NCBI GenBank assembly: GCA_949128115.1
Contig: OX421964.1
Span: 31,736,177 to 31,800,176 of the forward strand
Direction of reading: 5' to 3'
DNA from: Anaspis maculata
Lineage: Eukaryota > Arthropoda > Insecta > Coleoptera > Scraptiidae
DNA: 64,000 bases
Below, in pieces: positions 34,101 through 45,300 of this stretch (positions are counted from its first letter, which is position 1; the number at the start of each line of letters is the position of its first letter). The position numbers were made by a program, and so were the translations under genes. A model generated the notes under the pieces. The model searched no databases and was not told the DNA's origin. It saw only the letters and a program-made list of their open reading frames with translations.

Positions 34101-37100
34101 ATATGTTACGCTGTAAAATGGGTGATTCTCAAACTAAGCTCAATGGATTATGCGCCGTTTTCAAGTAGAAGTGGTTACATAGAAAAATAGGAGTAACCCT
34201 CGCAACCTATTCATGAAAGCACATTTGTTAGGAATCATTCCCAAATGCCCCAAATTACGAAATAAAAAAACATGGAACACTTCAACCATAACATTCAAAT
34301 TTACCGCGAAATTGTCTGGGGATATTTCATTTAATCAGTGCTGTATTGTATTGACGACAGCATGGTGTGGCGACAGTCGGTCCTCTGAGTGGCACACACT
34401 TTTTCGACCGCCGAATATGCATTTTAAATCGGAAGACTTCACAAGTTGCTGATAGAACTGTACAAAACGTCAACGTCAAACACTGAAATCAATGTCATTG
34501 TCGATTTCTGGGCCGCTATTCTTGAATCGTGTGAGAAAAGTTCCTGGGAGTAAAATACATTCCGCAGTGCACTGATGTAGCGAATGTTGCCTAAAATCGT
34601 GGTTTTTAGGCAACTTTCGCTACAGAAATGTAGTACGGATTATATAAAACTCCCAGGGACTTTTCTCACACGATTCAAGAATAGCGGCCCTGAACATGCG
34701 CGATGATAACTTGTCACCGTTTTCTTAGTTCGCATGACATCCGTGTCGGAGCGCCACTTCCGCGCAATATTGTGTATTACGTTGCGGATGTTATCGTAGA
34801 AGATTACACAGACACACACAGCTGCGTAATCTTCTCTAAAAAACTTTGCCATTTAATTATTCGATATCTATCCGATGGATTGGAACCAAATTTGGTAGGA
34901 AACAACAAAACAAAAGAATCAAATTAAGCCCGCAGTTGCAGCTCTCCACCAATTCTCAGTTGGACGTTACGAGTTTTGAAATTTTCTTCTGGCCGTTACC
35001 ACCGGAGACGGCCGTTCGCTTGGATTTTGACCAGACGACCCGTGTTTAGTGCAGGACTCAACTCGGCGGTCCTTTCCTGGTGGTGGATTGACTTTTTTCG
35101 AAAAATTCCAACTGATATCGGAAGTAAATTGCATTGGGCGTCGTCTAGGCTCATTTTCGAATCCGACACAATTTCGGTTTTTCGACAGTGATTTTTTCAA
35201 AATAATAAATTTAATTTTCAAGTTTTCATGTTTTTCACTCTATTTACCACGAATGTCAATTTTTCCAGCAAAACTTTCAAAAGCATTGGGTCGGGCATCC
35301 ACCTGGTGATTTGTACCGCTCCACCTTCTATAGTTCATGGTATATCATTTTTTCTTTTTTTCCTGTTTCACCCTGTATAAATCCCCTGCAAGAAATTCAA
35401 GCAAAACACCCGGCGAGGTGTGATTGCATGAAATTCGTTCACCTAATCACCGGCAGGCAGCGCAAGGATCTAGTTATGTTTTGACGTTTGTTAGGGAATT
35501 CGATTGGGGCCATAGACAAGGATTAGGGCACATAACAGGTGTAAGGCATTGTTAGAATGATTAGAAATTACAATCTCGATCTCGTAAGCGCCGAACAAAC
35601 CAGTATGCGAACAAAACACGTAGAAATGACAGTATTTAGTGAGGTTAGTTCGGTTGACGTTAACTCCGCATGGATGAAACTTGACAGATGACAATGAAAC
35701 TATTGACATTTTGCCATAAACTCCCTCTACATGCAATCACCCTATTCAAGGAATATATTCCACATGCTCGCTATGCTTTCATTCAAAATCCCACGAAATG
35801 CTTTTTAACTACATAAGCTCCTGGACCAAATGTGCAATTTTTATTTTGAAAAAATCACCGCTGGAAAACCGAAACTATGTCGCGTTTGAAAATGGACCTA
35901 CACGACGCCCAATGCAATCCACTTTCGATATAAGTTTGAGTTTTTCAAAAAAAGTCGATCCCCATGTAGGAAAGCATGTCTTGAGTTGAGCACCAAACGT
36001 TGGTTGTCCTGATTATTTTCCCGTCGGGGTTTTTCTGTAGCGATAACGATGACGATAGCAACGAAGTACTGTAAGATTCAAATCTTACATCTTTGGATCA
36101 GTGGGGGATTTCTTAGTAGGGTTTTGTTTCGATGGCTTTCTCATTTCACATTCATCCCTCTTCCCGGGGCATCACTGCTCGATAGTAAATGCCCCGGTTC
36201 TAAGGGACGTGTGAAAAATTCCATCTGGCCCAGTACGGATTTGAACCCGGGACCTTCGCCTTTGAAAGCGGGGCCGAGCTCACCGTGCTACCTCTACCGA
36301 CTGGGTTGTGTTGCTTTTTGCCGAATTTGGTTCCAATCCATTGATTTTGTTTTGAATGATATTTGATGATCCATTGATTGATAGATTTTGAATAATTAAA
36401 TGTCATAATTTTGAACTTTGATTTTTTATAATATTTGACATATGACAGATAAAAAAATACTCCAAACTGTTCTGAATACAGTTTTTCAAGGGCTTTCAAA
36501 TGACATATTGCAAGTTAAGTTTCGTGAGGTATAAGGTTTGTTCGCGTCGCATGAACTTTTTGCACTTTCTGCACCCTAGCCAATAGCATGGGGTCTCTGG
36601 CAGCAGGTGACCAATCACAGCAGTTTGAGTGCAGAAAGTGCAGCAAGTTCATGCGACGCGAAAAAACCTAGAGCTTCATTTTTCGATAGTGACACTTCTG
36701 CTTGGCAGATGACGAGCAGAAACTAATGGGCTGTTTCGTCGTCCATGCCAAATTTCAAGTCGATCGGATCAACGGTTCGGCAGTTACCGTGAAAGAAGCG
36801 AGGGAAGAAGCTTCTCGTTTCCTCGAAATCTCAGGTTATGATTTCTTTATTGCTGTAAAAAAATATACTGGCGGTCAAAATTAAAGGGACATTTTTTTGG
36901 AGTATTCCTACAGGAAAACCACTCGGCAGATTTCTTCCAAATTTTTCATAAGGAGAGCTCGAAGGGATTCTACAAGTCCTCAAACTCACGGGTTTGTGGA
37001 CCTCAACATTACTGGGTGACCCGACTGAAATTGTAGCAATGTGCCAAAATCGTTTCTGCAAAATTTTCAGTTGAATTCATGAGATTGTTGCCAGGGGAAG

Positions 37101-38687
37101 TTGAATTACACCCCAACAGGTTTAAATCAACTGCTCTCACTTAACGAAGTCCTCTTACATAGAAATTTTGCTAATCTTCTTACTTACTGTCAGGATACAG
37201 TTTTTTGTTCTGAATCGTGAGAAAACAGCTCTATGATAATCAAAGATGTTCGGGCCTTCTACAAATGAATTTTTCTCATCACGAAAGAGGTGGATTACTA
37301 AAAACCTTCCCAAGTCTTCTGCAACCTCCTGGTCTGGTTGGATATTGTCTTTACCACTGCAATTTTCACCATTTGGCGTTATCCAAAAACATTTTTATTG
37401 ATAGTGGGTATTCGTTAGGATCATGTTTAAAACTGCGGTTCAAAACCATTCCTGTAAATGCTCCTGATCGGCTATCATGTCGCCTATTATCTTTCCAGGC
37501 ACGCCAGTTTGCCGCGTGAAATTGTCTGCACCGAGAACCTGACCCCGTGGAAGAAGCTGCTGCCTTGCGAAGCCAAGGTTGGGCTGGCCTCTCTGTTGAA
37601 CTCCGGCTACATCCACAACACCCGCTATCACTCGGTGGCCATCCACTTGCGGCCTGTTTGTCGGAACGCCGCCTGCGACGTCACTTCGCTCGAGCTCCAG
37701 CAATCGGTAGGTCTGGTCTACGACTACTCCATCTTGGGAACCAAAGACTGGTCTTTCCGCAAACTCTTCGGCCAGGGCATCCTGGGACGTTGCCCTCTGG
37801 CCACGTCCGCAACTATTTACGTCGACACAACGAGCAATTCCAGCGTACCGTTCCAGCTGACGCCGTTGCCGGACGAGTACGTGACGTCCATTCGCGGCGG
37901 TCACGAGAGCTCTTTCGCCAAGTACAATGTGAGGCCTTACGCCATGAGCATCAACGCCCACTTCACTGGGAAACAAAGCGTGCAGCTCAATTCGCCACCG
38001 TCGCTGCACGCCAATCAGTACATAACCGGATATGGTCAGGAACGAGGCGGGATAGTCACCAAAATCTACAACAACCATTGGGGGTCGCTCGACGTCGTCG
38101 TGCTTCAGAACATTCCCTGGTACGTGCCGGTTTATTTGCACACGCTCAAAGTTACGGTCAACAATAAACGCGTGGAACCGAAAGCGTTGCGGTACATCCC
38201 GGGGAAGCAGAGAGAGCGGCCGTATTACCTAGAAATCTTACTGAGGCTACCTCAAAAGTCGACCACGTCCATATCGATCGATTTCGACTACGTGTTTCTG
38301 AAATGGCAAGAGTACCCGCCCGACGCCAACCACGGGTTTTACATAGGCTCGGCCGTGGTTTCGGCGTTCTTGCCGTTGGCGAAAAATTTCACCGGCCTGC
38401 CGCAAGACGGCGCCACAATCACCGACAGCTTTAACGCTTCGCGGTCGGGATATCTCGTCCAAGTGCGAACCGAGAGCATGGTGATTACGCTGCCGACGCC
38501 GGATTTCAGCATGCCTTACAACGTGATATGCCTCGCGTGCACGGTCGTGGCGTTGGCCTTCGGGCCTCTGCACAACATCACCACCAAGAGACTGATTCTG
38601 ACAGCTAAAGACAGCGAAAAGCTGCTAGTGAAGATCAAAAATAAAATTCTAAAGATAATAACTCGGCGGAAAGCAGAAACGGAATAA
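31112..38687 (+). CDS. PIGT: PIG-T, GPI transamidase component (562 aa)
   Basis: Subunit of the ER GPI transamidase, which cleaves the C-terminal signal of precursor proteins and attaches a GPI anchor. Exons 31112-31280, 31333-31663 and 37499-38687; 1689 nt in frame. An upstream ATG at 31080 meets a stop after three codons, so 31112 is the start. It encodes a signal peptide (about residues 1-17), a long luminal region with family blocks such as WKELASSLSGLLCASLNFI, VCTENLTPWKKLLPC and LRPVCRNA, and one C-terminal membrane helix (about 508-524) after LPTPDFSMPYNVICL. The cysteine in VCTENLTPW (residue 177) aligns with human Cys182, which is disulfide-linked to the catalytic subunit PIG-K. Length is close to the human protein (578 aa). 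Intron 2 is 5.8 kb and repeat-filled. The coding part of exon 3 is much richer in GC than its surroundings. Confidence 0.97.
33285..33815. mobile_element. Second copy of the hAT-type composite, opposite orientation, in PIG-T intron 2
   Basis: Near-identical to the complement of about 15047-15560: CTTAGTCCGCCACTG ends at 33815, and the nested CAGTGGCATAGCC / CGCCACTG element lies inside. The similarity continues a little past the nested element into GGTACTGGTGG. The other outer end of the element (15560-16091 in the first copy) is missing here, so this copy is truncated. Confidence 0.85.
34510..34690. mobile_element. 181-bp palindromic MITE in PIG-T intron 2
   Basis: GGGCCGCTATTCTTGAATCG, then TGTGAGAAAAGT, mirrored by ACTTTTCTCACA-type sequence and CGATTCAAGAATAGCGGCCC. 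Internal hairpin GTAGCGAA.GTTGCCTAAAA / TTTTTAGGCAAC.TTCGCTAC. Confidence 0.82.
35090..35965. repeat. Diverged inverted repeat in PIG-T intron 2
   Basis: GGATTGACTTTTTTCGAAAA and TTGCATTGGGCGTCGT (35085-35150) are the complement of ACGACGCCCAATGCAA and TTTTCAAAAAAAGTCGATCC (about 35913-35961). 'CACCCTGTATAA' at about 35370 lies between the arms. Confidence 0.6.
36227..36307 (-). other. tRNA-like sequence, probably the head of a SINE
   Basis: On the minus strand ACCCAGT and ACTGGG can pair as an acceptor-like stem. GGTTCAAATCC is a perfect pol III B box (36237-36247), and TCGGTAGAGGTAGC, further upstream, resembles a weak A box. The anticodon arm does not form five pairs, so this is unlikely to be a working tRNA. 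No poly(A) tail was placed with confidence. Confidence 0.5.
36534..36669. mobile_element. 136-bp palindromic MITE in PIG-T intron 2
   Basis: AGGTTTGTTCGCGTCGCATG at the left and CATGCGACGCGAAAAAACCT at the right, with TGCACTTTCTGCAC / TGCAGAAAGTGCA inside. It splits a pair of sequences otherwise similar to 33900-34080. Confidence 0.82.
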
Positions 38688-39385
38688 GGCTGGTTTGTGT
38701 TTACTTATTCATTCCAAAGACAGTTTTAGAAGAGAGTTTGTAATATCAGTCGTTTTATTTCAATTAAACACTTTTCTGAGTTATGACTAGTAGTGTTAGT
38801 AGAGGGTACATTATTTACAATCAGACTAGGCTAAGTTTATGGAGGACAGCGATCATTTTATGACGTTTCATGAACACGGCTTTTTGGAGTATTTTGGATC
38901 CGTTTCTTTGCCGACATCACGTTGGAGCAGCAATCCAGCAATAATAATGATAATAATAATATTGATCTCAGTGGAATGCGCATTGTCAGACTCAACCTTT
39001 TCAGACTGGGGTCATTTTGGCACGCAGTGCTGTCCAGTCGGGCGCTATTTGGCCCTTGCAAGTCTTCTTTGTTCAGGAGGGGATACGTGCCAAGACGGAA
39101 GGACGGACGGACGGACGAGTGGAAAGACGTACACACGGACCGACAAACGGCAAAGCTCGCATAATAGCGAATTTTCTATTGAAGGTGTGCTAGAAAGCCT
39201 CGCGTATGCGGCTAAAATGGCTCAATTAATTTGGACAGAAACAAAGTCAAGGCCAAAAACGAGCAAATATGCGGTAATTTTGGTCGCCAAAACCAAAATG
39301 GAGAATTCAGGACTTACGTGTTCAGCAAGGTGCAAATACCCCAGAAAGCTGTGAGTACATTATGTTACGTTTCGAAAAAACCGGC
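38688..39385. other. Intergenic gap between convergent PIG-T and TEP
   Basis: About 700 bp holding both 3' UTRs. A GGAC microsatellite is at about 39094-39117 and ATAATAATGATAATAATAATA-type sequence lies near 38942. Long open frames here are driven by these repeats and are not supported as genes. Confidence 0.6.
38763..38768 (+). other. Possible poly(A) signal of PIG-T
   Basis: ATTAAA 76 bases past the PIG-T stop codon. A minus-strand AATAAA at 38754-38759 lies in the same spot and could serve the convergent TEP gene, giving it a roughly 630-base 3' UTR. Confidence 0.35.
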
Positions 39386-42300
39386 CTAGACTAAACGAGA
39401 TGGCGTAATTAATAGGTAACTTAAGACAATTGTTAGAATTAGACTTAGATATCCTGGATGCAGAGCAGATGAGCTGTCTTTGTTGTTTATCTGCTTGCTC
39501 TCTCTAGGGCCATTCGGCCCATCAGGATCATTCAAATAGTCCGGCTGTGATGTGCAAATGTCTCCGCAGTCTTCACCTTCGCAAATATCACATAACGTCG
39601 ACCGCTTACTTCTAAAGAACAGCCTTGCTCTTCTCGCTGGAATTGTAATTTTTTTTCAATAGAACATGAAATTTTTAAAAAGCAGTTTTACTTACACGTA
39701 TCGTAATAGTCATAGATGATGACCGACACTGGCTTTTGCCTGGCGACTTTGTGCGTCCTGAAGGCTGAAACTGTCGGGCAATATTCGAAGCGACTGGTTA
39801 CGTTGTTGAAGTACAGGATAACTTTGGTCAAAGAGTTGCTGGTTTCCACTTTCTGAACGTTCTGTGAAACTTCCAAGCTAGGCAAGGAGTCGATGTCGGC
39901 CGTGAAACCGGACGGAAGAGACACCTCCATCACTGCCATGTTGCTTTCGGTGCTTTCGCTCAAGTTGCGACTGACGAATGCAGTGCATATGGAAATTTCG
40001 ATTTGATCTCTGTTGGGTTTCTTGTCCAATTGCGGATCGAGGGTGAACATCGGCCAAGGGCCGGTGACGTTCATATTGTACTGGTACGAGGCCCGGAAGA
40101 GCGCCAAGCCTCGGCCCTGGGCCGTGACGTTGATCCGTCTCACGTCTCTTGGTAACTAAAAATCGAAATGAAATGAGTTCATCGCAGCAAAACGAGGCGT
40201 TAGTGAATTCGGAAAAACCTCTACAGGCAAAATATTTCAGGCGTGCGTCAACTGCCGTGGCAAATTTTGTTTTTGTGTTTTCAAATCTGAATTACCCAAA
40301 ATTTGCAAAATTTCGCATTTGGTCATAGATGTTTGGAAATTCCACAGGGAAATTCAAACTTTGCAAGTGCTTGGTAGATATACCCAGGTTCGTATAAAAG
40401 GTAAAGTGATTCACCCCTGACGCGAATACACACGAATGGAACACGAGCACATCCTGCCAAACTGTCGTCCTTGTATTATTCCCTGCAGACTTATCTGGTG
40501 GCGATCCGCAGGAACTGAGGACTCGCGACTCGGAAGAAAACGGTTGTATTATTCTTTGCAAACTGATCTGGTGGCGATCCGTAGGAACTAAAGACTCGGA
40601 AGAAAACGGCCACAAATTAAAATATACGTCTTTTGCAGCAGTGAAGCCGAGAATGTTGAAGAACGTTTGCAATTTAGTGATACTGGTGTAGTTTGTCGAA
40701 AATTGGATAAATGGAAAGATATGCGGGGCTGTCCAATTTAAGAAAGTAGACGTGATTATCCATCAAGGGATGAGTTACTGCACCGGTTTAACGAACTTCA
40801 CTTATAGGTTGTTTCAAAAAGTGGTGGGTCCTGGATTCTCTGGTCTGTATTTGAGGCAGACAGAAGTTGTAAACCAACAGATTTACCGTCAAATCTGAAA
40901 ATTCTCCCAACCAACTTGGCGTACGGCAAATATTTTTCATCTGAGCTTAAACATAGCATCCGTAGACCGTAGCTACCAGTTATATCTACCAAATGACGTA
41001 ACTTTGAATTAATGTCTCGTCTGTTTGAAACACTGCACTGTTCTCAAGCCTTGAATAACTAAGTCAAAGTAGATGCTGAGGGCATCCTGCAGGCCCTCAT
41101 TGACTTACCGTAAGCCTTTGCTCTAAAGTAGCGTTATTGTTGTGAATATTGAAGCGACTCGAAGCTTGCTTCCTGTATGCAAAATCTATGTTGATGTTGG
41201 TATTCGTCGCGATTTTCGCCACCAACCGCGAAATGGCTTGCAACGACATCACCGTGTCTTGTGAAGAAGCAAATCCTCCGATTTTACTCTCCTGATTCAG
41301 TAACCAGTTCACGACCGGGATGGCATCGTTGATGTAGTTTCCTTCTACGAAAGCTAGCAAGGCGTAAGCCGTGGTTTCGATGTCGCTAGACCTAGGAACT
41401 TTGGTCCAGGGGTTCTTGGTTTCGTTCACTGGGACGTCCTTGCCCCACCATTTCAAGTCGTCACCTTTAGTTTTGGCCTTGGCATCCAACAAATTGAAAG
41501 CGCTCTGTCTTGACGCGTGCCTGGCCAATTGCATGACATAGCTGCACAGCGCTACGGCATAGGTCGATTCGCGTTCGTCTATATTTCTTGCGATGTAATC
41601 CAAGCCTTTGTTCATGATGTTGATATAATGAGGTGAAAGGTTCTAAAAAACAAAAGTAGCTGAATTTCAAAAGCAATGAAATTTATATCAATGGGTACCT
41701 GGTTCTCGATGAATGCCAACAGAGTGAACGCAGTGAGAGCCAAGCTGTTTCCATTTGGGCTTTGCATATCAGTATAAATGATGGAACCAGTTTCGTAAAA
41801 GCTTCCATTTCGATTCTGTATGTTTGATAACCATTCCATGCAATCTCTGATCACGTTGTCATCGACATAGATGTAAGGTTTAGCTTGTTTTAATGTCATC
41901 GCCACATACGCCGTTATCCTAAAATTGCGAAAAATCAACTTTGAAGATTCATTTTCAACATGTGAAAAGACCCTTCTAAACGCATAAGAAAGCACCCCTT
42001 CATGCTTGGAGATCACGTAAGCGAACGACAGTGCTTTACTGTTGAATTTAATTACGTGCCCTGCTCCCACAACATTTTGTACAAGCTACAAGCTAATTTT
42101 GCTTTATTGACTGAAGATAAGAACACGCGTTCAACTAGTTTGCAAATTGGTATTTTATGATGATTCGTCAGCTTACCAAACACTCGGCTTGCCATCTCTG
42201 CTGCCAAAAGCACTGAACGAACCGTCGCTGCGTCTGAAATTCAACTGTTGCTGGTACCCTTTTTCCAACAATCCCACAGCCTCCCTTTCAACGTCATCAT

Positions 42301-45300
42301 TCAACTGTCTGGTTCGTCTCAAGTACTGCAGCACAATCAAGCTGGGCATCAAATTCATCATGTTCTGTTCGCCACATCCCAACGGCAGGCGAATCAAATG
42401 TTCGAGGTTCATCAGAGTCGGCCCCAAGAAGTCACCGACTGCCGAAACTTCAATTTTTTCAGTACCCTCGACCAAATTCGGAGGTAAAGTGAAGTTAATG
42501 CTGTTATTGTAGTTGATTTTGTTCCTCAAGTCAATCAGTAGCGTCTTGGTATAGTATTCGGTTTCACCTTCCGCCTAAAACAACCATCTTTCAATCTCAA
42601 CCATGGATCTAAACCTGAAGCCTTGAGTAACGGAAATACTTACTGTAACGTATAAATTTTTAACGCTCATGTCTTGATTCCTCGGACTATTCGCTGTGAC
42701 TTTAATTTCAATCGAACCTTGTTTCAGCGGCATTATCATGAACGAAACTGACGCGCCGCTGTTTTTCTTGATGTTGACTTTCTTGCGACGGTACAGCTCG
42801 ATTTCTGAAAATATTCCGATCAAGAGATGCACTTCCGCTTGCAGTTGCAAAGAATAGGTAAGACTTACTTTTCGTAGAACTGACATTATTGGAAACTTCC
42901 GCGAACTCAAACTTGTTCTCTGGATTGTGGATGGTGACCTCAGCGCTGACATCTTGGTTGTTGTGATTGTAGACGACGACAGGTACGGCCAAGATTTCGC
43001 CTCTTTGCACGGAATACGGGAGGTCCAAGCTAACCACGAAGCTTTTCGACACTTGGATTTTCTTCGGGCCCGTGACCAAGCCCAAACCATGAAGAGGATC
43101 CAAAGAGAACCCGCTCACGACCCACGTATTGAGACTGCTTGGCAGCTTGCGATGCACCAAAGCCTTGCCTTCGTAGCCCGAAGTCAAGTTGACAAAGAGC
43201 CACGTGTTTGCGACATCTTGTGCGAGGTAAACCTTGGGTTTGTTCCAGACAGGCTTTGGAATTCTACTGAACGCATAAGGTCCAGCCAGAGGCGGTCTGG
43301 TGACTCCGTGTAAAGGCAAGCCGAAACCTCGATCGGGTTTCACGGTGCTCGGGCCGTAGAAAACTGGACGCAAGTATATGTCTTCGAGCGAGGGTTTATG
43401 TCGGTAGATGTGTGTGTTTGTCAAAAGGTCAGCTCCAGAATCCTATAAGCAGATATTTTATGAGAACATTATTGAGAAATAGTGCGAGACAAGTTTCTCT
43501 CACATAAATTGCACTGTGCGGGTTGCTGGCGCCAGGTTTCCAGAAGTAGTGGTACTTGGAGTCGCTCATTGTCAGAGGCGAGTATGGAGACTGAACTGCA
43601 ATGTCGTAGCGTTTCAGTTCATCAGAAACGTCTTGATGAGTCACGTCATACCCGCTTCGTAAGTGGGCTACGTTTTGGTCTATGGCCATCAGAGCTACGA
43701 ACGAGTTCTGCTGGGCTCTGATCACGAAGTCCACATCAAGTTCTGGCTCTGATTCTACAGTATTCACTTGTATGTCCACCTATTGGATTAAACCATAATC
43801 AGTATCAGAATAGTACGGTGAACAATAGTAGTCCTGAACTTACGTAGTTTTGAAGCAGCCCATTGATTTCAATGTCCAAAGCATCTCCGATAAATTCCCC
43901 ATCTTCCCTCGCGTACGAAACGATCAGATGTGAAACTGGAACCATGGCATGCGTAGCCGTGAAATGGAAACGAAACTCGTTCCTGTTGTCAATTTGGAAA
44001 GTGTTGGCCAACAGCACATCACCGCGCCCCATCAAAACGTATTCTATGTAAGTCAAAGGTTCGGTGCAATTAATTAAAACTTCAATGTCCACGTTGATTG
44101 TCGGTTTTTCAGTCTCCAGAGACACTTGCAGAAAATTACTGCTGTAAGAAACGGCGGCCGGGATCGGTGAAATTCGCTCTTTCAAATCCAAGTACTGAGC
44201 TTCGATCCTTAGAGCGGTGGTATTTGTCACATTAGTCGGCGTGTAATACTCGAGTTTGGCGACTCCGTTCTTGTCCAGTTTGTGTCGGATTTCGACATAC
44301 ACTTCGTCGGCTCGCGAGTAACCGTGCTTGACAATTATTTCGTTTTGTTCTGGTCTCAGCGGTGTTCCATCATGATTTGCGACTTTCACAAAAGCCGTGT
44401 ACTTCAGTCCTGGTTTAAAGTAATCCGCAGTTTTGATCAAATCCATTTTGTAGTTGTACTTGTGGATGTGAACTTCAACGGAATTGTTTTGACGTCGCCC
44501 AGTCAGAGCTTCTTCAATTGTCACATCGACCACAACCAGTCTTTCGTATTCGTCATTCAATCTCAACTCTCTAGCGATGTCTAATTCAACAGTAGCGGAG
44601 CCTTCGATCGGTAAGACTTTGCGTATTGGGTTCTGTAAGATCGGTTGAATGACTCCCGAGTAGATAGTTGGATAGACGGTTACTGTAGCTTCGCCTTTGA
44701 CTTTTTTCCCATAATCGTATCTGTAAAAATGTTCAATGTTTCCTAAATTTGACTGTGTTTGACAGAAAGAAACTCACTGTGATTGAATATTAACTAACAA
44801 AACGTTATCTTTGAACGTTATGTGCTTGGGCGTTTGTATGTTAACCATGAATTTTGGAAGAATATACTCGGCAACTTCCACAGATTTTCCAAACGTTTGT
44901 CCGTGTATTGTAACCGAGATGTTCCAGTTACCAAGCACAGGACTGTCACTCAACACAACTTCGCCAGTGAACACACCTCGAGTTGCTTCAATCCTCCTCC
45001 ATTCTTTCACTCGATTTCCTTGACCATCCTAAAAAAAACACCGTAAGAATTCCTAAACTAATTTTAAAATGAACAAACTAACAGAGATATGGATGTGCAA
45101 AGGCTCGTTTCTGACTTCAGCAGCTGGTTTCAGTTGCGAATTGAGCACAATAGCCCGGAACATGATCGTGCTGCCCGGTTTGTAGACTGCTCGATCCGTC
45201 TGGATGAAAACCGAATAGCTCTTCTCGACAAACTCCAGAGGGAAATCTGAAAGAAAATCGACTCCGCCTCGTCCGGATACTACTAATTTGTAATCTCCAG

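Noticed and set aside
36227..36307. Functional tRNA gene
   Set aside because: The B box and acceptor pairing are good, but the anticodon stem does not form, so a SINE-like origin fits better.
37440..38141. 233-codon open frame antisense to PIG-T
   Set aside because: Shadow of the GC-rich PIG-T exon 3; its peptide has no recognisable domain.
38839..39354. 171-codon plus frame between PIG-T and TEP
   Set aside because: Runs through ATAATA and GGAC microsatellites and the 3' UTRs; no homology recognised and antisense to the TEP 3' end.
40798..40992. 64-codon minus frame in TEP intron between exons 41642-41109 and 40155-39696
   Set aside because: No splice signals that keep phase with TEP and no recognised domain. 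It begins with a TTATAGGTTGTTTCAAAAAG word resembling a transposon end.
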